A DNA stretch of 36,158 nt. It comes from Clostridiaceae bacterium (lineage in GTDB: Bacteria; Bacillota; Clostridia; Saccharofermentanales; DTU023). The stretch is from positions 1 through 36,158 of the forward strand of contig JAAZKK010000104.1 in NCBI GenBank assembly GCA_012799825.1, in the 5' to 3' direction. Shown one piece after another: positions 17,840 to 24,862 of this stretch (positions are counted from its first letter, which is position 1; every line of letters begins with the position of its first letter). The notes below the pieces were generated by a model. It made no database searches, was not told the origin of the DNA, and saw only the letters and a list, made by a program, of their open reading frames with translations. Made by a program: the position numbers and the translations under genes.

Positions 17840-18982
17840 TCAGCCAATGGTTGATAACTCATTGATCATGTCCGTATAAATTTGTTTAATAGCTTTAACC
17901 GCCTCTTCCATCGAAAAACGCGGTAGAGTTTGATAATTTCTCTTGACTTCTTTTTCCGCGATGTTCTTGTCTATCCCTTCCATCAATGCGTTACATAAGC
18001 CATTCACATCCCGAGGCTCAAACAAAAGCCGACTATCACTTAACAAATCTACATTGCCACGAATTCTGCTGGCAACACACGGAAGACCGGCTGACATCGC
18101 CTCCAGAAGAGCGACAGGCAAGCCTTCTCGAAAAGATGAAATCACAAAAACGTCTGCCGCCTGATAAAATTTATCGATGTCTGTTCGATATCCGGCAAAC
18201 ATTACTTGATTTCGAAGCCCTAGTGATTCAGCAAGTTGCTGATTCGCTTCCATCAAGGAACCTATGCCACAAATCACATAACGGATATCCTTTCTGCCAA
18301 TCTGCGCCAGTGCTTTAATAACCACTTTGTGGTTCTTGTTCTGATTTATCTCGCCAACAGAAAGAAGGACGATCTCCTCTTCCTTAATACCAAGCGCTTT
18401 CCTCATTTTTGTGCGTTCTTCTGCGTTTGACTCAAATCTCTTAGTTACGATCCCTACGCCAGGAACGTATGCCGCGCTTCCGCCCCTTTTATAATGAAAA
18501 CGCTGAGCACAGGCATAATCCTCACGATTAATTGTAATAAGCCGATCTGTCAAACGAGCTAAAATGCGTTCTACAGGATAGTAAAACAACCAATTTTTTA
18601 GCGGTGCTCCCTTCCAAAAATGAAATCCATGCGCCATATAGATAACTTTTGGAATTTTCGCTTGTGCAGCAGCGATCCTGCCCACTACTCCGCCGCTAGG
18701 AGTATTGCAATGGACAATATCATATTTTTCCTTTGCCATCAGGTCTAGCAATTGTTTTCTGGCCAAAAAATTGCTTTTTCCTAGTGGATTGCGATCAAAA
18801 TCGATGTGTACCATTTGAATCTCGTATCGTTTACATACTTGCACAAAATGTTCTTTGTCCGCCATCGACATATTATTCGCAATCGTAAAGTCAATCCCCA
18901 GTTCTTTCGCTGCCAATATTGCAGAAATAGCAAAATTATTCATTACTTTGCCAGATCGATGCTTGATATAGAGCATCTTCAT
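17840..18982 (-). CDS. Family 4 glycosyltransferase (EpsD/CapM-like)
   Basis: A 380-residue GT-B protein. The acceptor domain has IVHCNTPSGGVVGRIAAAQA and IYMAHGFHFWKGAP, and the donor domain has VLLSVGEINQNKNHKVVIKA and SSFREGLPVALLEAMSAGLP. This is the classical GT4 pattern, with the glutamate of REGLP...LLEAM contacting the nucleotide sugar. The HGFHFWKGAPL element is typical of second-sugar transferases such as EpsD and CapM. It probably acts early, on the lipid-linked monosaccharide made by the enzyme at 21528-22922. An AAGGCGG precedes the ATG. Confidence 0.88.
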   Translation of the reverse strand: MKMLYIKHRSGKVMNNFAISAILAAKELGIDFTIANNMSMADKEHFVQVCKRYEIQMVHIDFDRNPLGKSNFLARKQLLDLMAKEKYDIVHCNTPSGGVVGRIAAAQAKIPKVIYMAHGFHFWKGAPLKNWLFYYPVERILARLTDRLITINREDYACAQRFHYKRGGSAAYVPGVGIVTKRFESNAEERTKMRKALGIKEEEIVLLSVGEINQNKNHKVVIKALAQIGRKDIRYVICGIGSLMEANQQLAESLGLRNQVMFAGYRTDIDKFYQAADVFVISSFREGLPVALLEAMSAGLPCVASRIRGNVDLLSDSRLLFEPRDVNGLCNALMEGIDKNIAEKEVKRNYQTLPRFSMEEAVKAIKQIYTDMINELSTIG

Positions 18983-19065
18983 ATTCTAATACCGCCTTTC
19001 TGGTTACCGAAAGACAACATTTCTCCAAAATACCATTTAATCATCTGAAAACCTATGGCAAACAC

Positions 19066-20136
19066 TTAGGAAAGAATCATCCTCACCCAGTCGAGCTGAT
19101 TCTTCTTTTCTTCTTCCAGTCGAGTCATATCAAGTTGAACAAGGCGATTGCAAATATCACCTGCACCTACACGGTCTAACAATCCATGACGATTCGTTTT
19201 AGCAAAAAGCATGGCGCTATGTCCAAAAGCCAACGTTACTGCACAAGCATGAATGCAATCAGACAATGTAAACTCAGCATTGGCGTAAAGGTTCAGGTAG
19301 CCATATGGAATGTCTGCAACAAACGAGTTCTTCTGTTGATAGATTTTACGGCGGAAATGCGGATGAAATCGATGATCAGTACGTATAATCCTATAGTTTC
19401 CTATCATGTCATCTCGTTTTTTTGTCGGAAGTAAGCTCATGGCATAAATCAGCGCATCAGTAAAGCGATCCGTCTTTGCTAACAACGCAGTCAGAAATTT
19501 AGGATAGGTAATCGTAAAAATATCACCCTCAAAATCAAACTGACGAAGACTTTTCTTCTTTTCATCTTCGGCTGTCCTGATCTCAGGCTCATTTATCTTA
19601 TCAAAGTTGTACACCACATACGGACTCATCTCCTTCATGCTAGCAGGTGTATAGCAATCAGGTATAAAAAAAGAAAAACAAATGCCATTGTACGCGTGTT
19701 CTGCGTAAGAGCCAAATTCCTCAAACGCTGTTTGATCACGTGATGAAAACACGTATGGCGGACACGTCTTGAAGAACTCCTTAATTTCCTCACGGGCAAT
19801 CTCATCCAGTTTCATTGAACCCGCACTCAAGATGATAAAGCCGATCCCGCGTTGTTTCAGTTTCAGGAGGATATCCTTCCACAAACCAAGAAAATATTTT
19901 GATATAACAGGTCCCGCCAGCACAATATAATCTACGTCCAACGCGGAAATAAACTCAAGTTGATTTTTATCAACATAAAGTCGCTTTCCATAACTTGTTG
20001 TATAAGTCTGTAAATCCGAGACAAGGGTAACATTCTTTTCGCCAAGCACCTTTTTGAGCACATACTCGACTCCAATGCTGAAAAAGCTATTACCAATATT
20101 AGTGCACCAGAACCCGGTACAATAAGCAACTTTCAC
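19066..20136 (-). CDS. Polysaccharide pyruvyl transferase-like family protein (divergent)
   Basis: A 356-residue protein with a PF04230-like layout. The N-terminus has CTGFWCTNIGNSFFSIGVEYVL, in which NIGNSF takes the place of the conserved N.GD. The C-terminal SDCIHACAVTLAFGHSAMLF and RHGLLDRVGA match the SDR.H...A...G.P segment. The start is a GTG with AAGGTGG upstream. It belongs to the same superfamily as the protein at 9767-10867 but is clearly distant from it, so the two are unlikely to modify the same residue. Whether it transfers pyruvate is uncertain. A nucleotide-sugar or polymer-modifying role is inferred from the locus. Confidence 0.7.
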   Translation of the reverse strand: MKVAYCTGFWCTNIGNSFFSIGVEYVLKKVLGEKNVTLVSDLQTYTTSYGKRLYVDKNQLEFISALDVDYIVLAGPVISKYFLGLWKDILLKLKQRGIGFIILSAGSMKLDEIAREEIKEFFKTCPPYVFSSRDQTAFEEFGSYAEHAYNGICFSFFIPDCYTPASMKEMSPYVVYNFDKINEPEIRTAEDEKKKSLRQFDFEGDIFTITYPKFLTALLAKTDRFTDALIYAMSLLPTKKRDDMIGNYRIIRTDHRFHPHFRRKIYQQKNSFVADIPYGYLNLYANAEFTLSDCIHACAVTLAFGHSAMLFAKTNRHGLLDRVGAGDICNRLVQLDMTRLEEEKKNQLDWVRMILS

Positions 20137-20498
20137 GTATATCCACCTTGCCTTGTCTTAGATTCTCGTTTTCTATTGTTTCATGGTAGTCATGTACCAT
20201 CGCAGTTGTGCACCCCTTCACAACGTCTTCCACGCTGTAAATAATCTTAATTGAAGCGGAAGAATAATCTTCAATTTTCGATGAAGTTTGGGTAGGTGAT
20301 ACAAATAAGACCACCTGCAACTTGTCCTATGAGCAAGTATCATGTTTGCCATACTCTTGAGCGCAAGCAGTAAGGCTTTACTGATTAATCAGATTATCTA
20401 TTCCTCACCATTCATCATATTCAATGAGCATTTTCTTGCCCACAAAATAATTGTAATACCACGCGTGCACCGACTTGTACCATACCACTAATAGCAAT

Positions 20499-20522
20499 TG
20501 ACCTGCCAGCGCTGACAGGTCA
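20499..20522. promoter_or_regulatory. 24-nt near-perfect palindrome
   Basis: The sequence begins TGACCTGCCAGC and continues GCTGACAGGTCA. It equals its own reverse complement except for one mismatched pair (positions 8 and 17). The size and symmetry fit a dimeric regulator's operator, and a second small stem-loop follows immediately. No matching copy was seen elsewhere in the window. Confidence 0.35.
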
Positions 20523-21191
20523 GACTGCTGAAAAAGCAGTACGTGATTAGAAAGATGTTCAACAGTTTTGCAAATCTTAGCTCAACCTCGTGATTCAGTC
20601 TGTTTGTCGGCATTCAGTAAGTGTTTTTCTATTGTGCTGCGCGTATAACTCTTCTCCCTTGCTTTTTCATTTTCATCCAAGGGGTTCATTCCGCCCTGCC
20701 CCTACCTTCCAGATAGCCGTCCCTTTTTGTTGGTCTGCACGTCATTTGCTCCTTGCTTGGCCATCTCCTATAGCTTTTTTACGCCTCCCAACTGCACCAT
20801 CGTTGTCTCAAAATGATACACAAGAATCCGTTACTTCTTATCTTGCAATTGGTTTGTATCAGACTAAATGTATACTACCACAGAAAAAGATGAATACCAA
20901 AGTAACCTGAACAGTGAGAAGAGCGGGTCGCCAGTTCAGTCTGTCATATCACCTGTTCTATGTAGTACAGGTTGCTTTGACATTCAGCAGTCTATTATAA
21001 ATACAGTCACGTATAATAACCGAGCTGTCGTTCACATAACTTATTTATAGGCATTGGGAAAAATGATTTCATCACAGTATACTAATGAAAAAAGCGAATG
21101 CGCAAACCAAGGAAGAATCTTATGACCGTCATACTGAAAAGAACAGAAAATCACCCAAGACTTTCTTACATTAAATATTCTTGAGCTTTGA

Positions 21192-21356
21192 TTAGTCCAC
21201 TAGCTTGATAGAAGGCAGCAAATATCTGTCCTTTATCATATTGAGAGCAAACGATCCAGCAAGAATCGACAAGCCAAAAAATTCAAAGAGGGATAGTAGC
21301 GTTATCGAGTCCTCCATAATCCGATTAATCAGAAAGGAAACCGCCGTTCTCAGAAT
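21192..21356 (-). pseudogene. Possible C-terminal remnant of a membrane protein
   Basis: An open stretch of 54 codons on the minus strand with no good start codon. It reads as membrane-like protein (SITLLSLFEFFGLSILAGSF, followed by a charged tail and TAA). It sits directly downstream of the sugar transferase, where an acyltransferase or polymerase gene could have been. A second frame just upstream also looks coding-like (RFKRKTYRIENYDRVID), which would fit a frameshifted relic. The evidence is only the character of the translation. Confidence 0.2.
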
Positions 21357-21527
21357 TTATTTCAGCATCGATGACACGGTCATAGTTCTCTATTCGATAT
21401 GTCTTTCTCTTGAATCTGTTACACAGAATACAACTCGCTAATTACCTAATTCCTATGCTTTTCTTGTTAAACAGTAGTCACCAATATACACTCGTGTCAG
21501 ATTAGCATCAGTGTTTTCAATGGTTCA

Positions 21528-22922
21528 TCAATCCCCCATCTTCTCACTTTTTTCTTCGCTAAATCCCTCAGTGCTTTCTTTGTTAAACAGTATTTTCAGC
21601 GTACCGAGAATAATTTGAAGATCAAGTAGCATGGTTCGATTGGTGATATAAATCAGGTCAAGTTTTAGTTTATCTAGCGGTGAAGTATTGTACTTGCCAA
21701 AGACTTGAGCGTAACCCGTGAGGCCGCCGCGCACCTTGTATCTAAAACGAAATTCCGGTATTTCAGATATAAACTTCTCAACATACTTTACTCGTTCCGG
21801 ACGCGGTCCAACAAGACTCATATCACCTTTAAGGATATTAATTAGCTGAGGAAGTTCGTCGATGCGCAATGCGCGAATCACACGACCCACCTTAGTGATG
21901 CGCTCATCATTTTTTGTCGCCATTTGCGGCTTTCCGACTTCTTCTGCGTTCACGATCATTGAGCGGAATTTTATAATATCGAAGACTTTCATGTCCTTAG
22001 TGACACGCGCTTGTTTGTAGAACACGGGACCGCCATCTTCGATTTTAATAGCGAGCGCTGTAACAAGAAAAATGGGACTTAGGACGATCAGACCCGCTAA
22101 ACTCGCTACGATATCAAGTGTTCGTTTAGCAAACGCGCTACCAAGCGGAATCTCTTGGTTTCGATTGAGGAACAAGGGTGTATCGAAGATATTGAGAATG
22201 GATGCGCTGTGTACGATAATGTCGGACAATTTTGGTAAATAATAAACACGTTTATGCTGTGCGTAACACTTTTTAATAATGAGATGTTCAATAGAGGTTG
22301 GCACATCGTTAATTAAGATACCGTCGTATTTATTTATCTTTGACTCAATTTTTTCAAGAGCGTCATCTACGTGAATTGTCTCTGCGATTTCATATTTATC
22401 CCATCTAAGATTCATCTTCCTGTGCAAATCGTTTTGATGATCCCCGTATATTTCAAATAATCGCAGCGGCGGAAACCATCGCCGGTATACGTTGACCATT
22501 TGGACGACGAGGAATGCGAGCAGAACAATTTGCGCCAAACAAAGGAGCACGTAACGCCCTAGGAATTCAAGAAAAAATCTAAACTGACCGGATATCGCAC
22601 AGGATACAAAAACCTCGATGAGGTTTACGACGATAATTGTCAGTGCCAATGAAGGAAGCAGAACGATCTTGCGGTCGACACCAACCGAGAACGCGTGGAG
22701 CCAGCGTCCGATCAAAAGGAATAAGAAGAAATAAATCAATGTTGCCATACCGAGGTTGGCAAGACCGGTCAAATGACCCGTCTGGTTGTTCACTGAAACA
22801 AAGCCGTACCACGTATACAAGAACATGCCGGTTGCGATCAGTGTCAAAAGCAGAGCGCAAACACTTCGATAAACGTATTTAATTTCTATTTTGCGTCGCT
22901 GCTTCATCTTCTTCTCTATCAT
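21528..22922 (-). CDS. Polyprenyl-phosphate glycosyl-1-phosphate transferase (initiating sugar transferase)
   Basis: A 464-residue enzyme of the WbaP/WcaJ (polyisoprenyl-phosphate hexose-1-phosphate transferase) family. Residues about 15-145 hold four or five membrane helices. A CoA-binding-like middle domain follows, and the C-terminal bacterial sugar transferase domain (about residue 268 on) has KRTLDIVASLAGLIVLSP, the catalytic-region KFRSM, and DELPQLINILKGDMSLVGPRP. It transfers hexose 1-phosphate from a nucleotide sugar to undecaprenyl phosphate, starting the repeat unit on which the neighbouring glycosyltransferases build. The start is either the ATG at 22922 or the one five codons later; neither has a strong ribosome site. 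It is the first gene of the locus in transcription order. Confidence 0.88.
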   Translation of the reverse strand: MIEKKMKQRRKIEIKYVYRSVCALLLTLIATGMFLYTWYGFVSVNNQTGHLTGLANLGMATLIYFFLFLLIGRWLHAFSVGVDRKIVLLPSLALTIIVVNLIEVFVSCAISGQFRFFLEFLGRYVLLCLAQIVLLAFLVVQMVNVYRRWFPPLRLFEIYGDHQNDLHRKMNLRWDKYEIAETIHVDDALEKIESKINKYDGILINDVPTSIEHLIIKKCYAQHKRVYYLPKLSDIIVHSASILNIFDTPLFLNRNQEIPLGSAFAKRTLDIVASLAGLIVLSPIFLVTALAIKIEDGGPVFYKQARVTKDMKVFDIIKFRSMIVNAEEVGKPQMATKNDERITKVGRVIRALRIDELPQLINILKGDMSLVGPRPERVKYVEKFISEIPEFRFRYKVRGGLTGYAQVFGKYNTSPLDKLKLDLIYITNRTMLLDLQIILGTLKILFNKESTEGFSEEKSEKMGD

Positions 22923-23082
22923 GCCGGTAAGGTCGGTGTTTTAGTTGGATGTGTTAATACAACAATAAAAGCATCCTGCCGTTTCTCTTTTGCCGGCAAT
23001 CGAAACGAAGGATACTTCTTTCGTTATCTGTGTTTCAATGATTATAGCAAACGCGCCCAATATTCGCACTGTTTATTAATAA

Positions 23083-24399
23083 TTACTCGAGAAGGAAGTC
23101 CGTTAGTTTAACAATCTTGATGCCATCTCGAGTTATAGGATAGTCGCAATTTCCTGCGATGACGATTTTCTCGTAGTTATCTCGAATCATTCGAAGAGAG
23201 CTGAGCTCGCGCTCGCGAGTATTCGGATCATTCATGGATTCCGTTACTTGGATATACCGCTTCTCATCGGCGTTCGTGGCAATGAAGTCCACTTCTTTGT
23301 TATACACCTTGCCGATGGCCACATCGTAGCTGCGGCGGAGCAGTTCAAGGTAGACGATGTTTTCGATGATGTGTCCGGTATCTATGTCTCTAAAGCCAAG
23401 CAGATAATTTCGCAACCCGATATCTACGATATAGTATTTGCCTAGAGTGCGAAGATATGCCTTGCCTTTGATATCGAAGCGCTTTATTTGATAGAAAATA
23501 TAGGAGTCCAGAAGTGCGCCGACATATGCCTGAACGGTATGAACTGAGGGATTCCCCTTGCGATTCTTATCCAACAACTTTTCATTGACAAGGGTATTGC
23601 TGATCGACGTCATTGAAGTGTTATTACCGATGTTGTCCGCAAGAAACAGGATAATCTTCCGCAGCAAGTCGGGATCGGTAATCTGCCTTTGGCCTCGACG
23701 GCGCTCCCTTTCCAGAATATCTCGTACCACGACGGTGGAGTAGATGCCGTCCAGCAACATAAGCGCTTTGTCCAGATCTAAGCCGACATCTGCTATACCG
23801 GGCATTCCTCCGAAGCGCATGTATGCCTCTAAGAGTTCTTGCGGTTCGTAGTTTACGTCATTGGTGTCGTAGATCCTCTTGCGTATGCCGCCTGAAGGGC
23901 TTTTGGTTTCTTCAACCGTGAAACCATGAAAGTCTAGGAACTCTTTAAAGGAGAGCGGGAGCATTTTGATCTCTACACTTCGCCCGGCTAGATAGGTGGC
24001 GTACTCCGAGGACAGGAGATATGCGTTGGAACCGGTTACGTAGATGTCGCAATCAAAATCTACTCGAAAAGAGTTGACTGCATCCTGCCATTGATCGACG
24101 CGCTGAATCTCGTCAAAAAAAAGATACGCGCGCTTGCCGTGGGGCAGACGCTCCTTTACATACTGATAGAGTTCCTCCACAGTCATACTGCGAAAGGTCA
24201 TGGACTCAAAATTCATTTCAATGATTTGCTCATCCGTTACCCCGGTCTCTCGCAAGTGACGGATCATTAATTTTAGCAAACTAGATTTTCCGCAACGGCG
24301 GATTCCGGTGACAATTTTGACAGGCTCTGTATCCTGAAATGCGATGAGTCGATTCAGATAAAGATCGCGTGGACGTAATTCTTTTTCAAATTTTCGCAT
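23083..24399 (-). CDS. AAA-type ATPase with C-terminal DUF4143 domain
   Basis: A 438-residue protein. The N-terminal P-loop ATPase (AAA_14) has Walker A GIRRCGKS (residues 32-39), Walker B LFFDE (93-97) and a sensor-like YVTGSNAYLLSSE. The C-terminal DUF4143 domain has YYIVDIGLRNYLLG, IENIVYLELLRR and NKEVDFIAT, a pattern resembling PD-(D/E)XK nuclease folds (E...EVDF). The family is abundant and often present in many divergent copies in anaerobes, and its function is not established. A strong GGAGGTGAT precedes the ATG. It is monocistronic. Its 5' region carries a hairpin and the 39-nt tandem array described separately, which is the only distinctive clue to its biology. Confidence 0.9.
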   Translation of the reverse strand: MRKFEKELRPRDLYLNRLIAFQDTEPVKIVTGIRRCGKSSLLKLMIRHLRETGVTDEQIIEMNFESMTFRSMTVEELYQYVKERLPHGKRAYLFFDEIQRVDQWQDAVNSFRVDFDCDIYVTGSNAYLLSSEYATYLAGRSVEIKMLPLSFKEFLDFHGFTVEETKSPSGGIRKRIYDTNDVNYEPQELLEAYMRFGGMPGIADVGLDLDKALMLLDGIYSTVVVRDILERERRRGQRQITDPDLLRKIILFLADNIGNNTSMTSISNTLVNEKLLDKNRKGNPSVHTVQAYVGALLDSYIFYQIKRFDIKGKAYLRTLGKYYIVDIGLRNYLLGFRDIDTGHIIENIVYLELLRRSYDVAIGKVYNKEVDFIATNADEKRYIQVTESMNDPNTRERELSSLRMIRDNYEKIVIAGNCDYPITRDGIKIVKLTDFLLE

Positions 24400-24421
24400 T
24401 CGATCACCTCCGATCGAAGCG

Positions 24422-24456
24422 TAGCATAAACTTTCTAGAGTTTCAAGTTTATGCTA
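24422..24456. promoter_or_regulatory. 12-bp inverted repeat in the leader of the AAA ATPase gene
   Basis: TAGCATAAACTT (24422-24433) and AAGTTTATGCTA (24445-24456) are exact reverse complements separated by 11 nt. The element lies about 10 nt upstream of the ATPase ribosome site. Its distal arm contains the first TTTATGCT of the 39-nt array, so the inverted repeat and the array share the same word. It may be an operator or an RNA hairpin controlling this gene. Confidence 0.5.
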
Positions 24457-24730
24457 TTGATTGCACAAATTGTCAAAATTGTTAATTTTATGCTTCTAAC
24501 AGCACGAACTTCCGGTAATATTATTTAGCTTTGTCGATTGTACAAACTTTTGAAAATATCGAGTTTATGTCCCCTGGTTGCGCAAGCTGTCGGCAATTTT
24601 AGGCTTATGTTGCCGGTTGCACAAACTGCTATAAATATTAAATATATGCTCTCGGTAGCACAAATTGTCGAAGATATTAAGTTTATGCTCCCGATTGCGC
24701 AATTATCCGCAGTATTGAATTTGTGCTAGC
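24448..24730. repeat. Degenerate 39-nt tandem array, seven units plus a partial
   Basis: Units begin near 24448, 24487, 24524, 24564, 24604, 24643 and 24682, with a partial at 24720. The spacing is therefore 37-40 nt, close to four helical turns minus three bases. Each unit starts with a variant of TTTATGCT, then about GGTTGCACAAATTGTC, then an AT-rich tail such as GAAGATATTAAG. Units have diverged at many positions while keeping the register. There are no unique spacers between identical repeats, so it is not a CRISPR. The array fills most of the space between the divergent ATPase and malQ genes. Confidence 0.75.
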
Positions 24731-24797
24731 CCCACGTGTAAAGGATTTTGTTCAGCTAATACCAACAAAGTTACGACCATGTGCTATGTTAACTACC

Positions 24798-24827
24798 TTG
24801 CAAAGAACCTTGCTGTGTTACTATATT
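24798..24827 (+). promoter_or_regulatory. Possible malQ promoter
   Basis: TTGCAA (24798-24803), an 18-nt spacer and TATATT (24822-24827) lie 35 nt before the malQ ATG, immediately downstream of the tandem array. The match is moderate (4/6 and 5/6). Confidence 0.4.
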
Positions 24828-24862
24828 TTTGATTTTAAGTTGTCAGTGAGGCTTATGATTTT

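Larger units (their letters stand above)
20137..21527. other. 1.39-kb region without an intact gene inside the polysaccharide locus
   Basis: This long gap separates the initiating sugar transferase from the rest of the locus. No reading frame on either strand looks like a complete protein. It holds a near-perfect 24-nt palindrome (20499-20522), a small hairpin next to it (ACTGCT at 20524-20529, AGCAGT at 20535-20540), an ACCTGT/ACAGGT inverted repeat near 20951-20972, and a hydrophobic coding remnant (21192-21356). It could be an eroded gene or genes, or a long regulatory leader. Confidence 0.5.

Noticed and set aside
20099-20320. 73-codon minus-strand frame overlapping the start of the pyruvyl-transferase-like gene
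   Set aside because: It overlaps a better-supported gene start by 38 nt and has no ribosome site or recognisable motif.
20976-21002. TTGACA followed by a TATAAA-like box on the + strand
   Set aside because: The spacing is only about 13-15 nt and no + strand gene follows within the window's glycan locus.
24448-24730. CRISPR array
   Set aside because: The 39-nt units are contiguous and all diverged, with no identical repeats alternating with unique spacers and no cas genes nearby.
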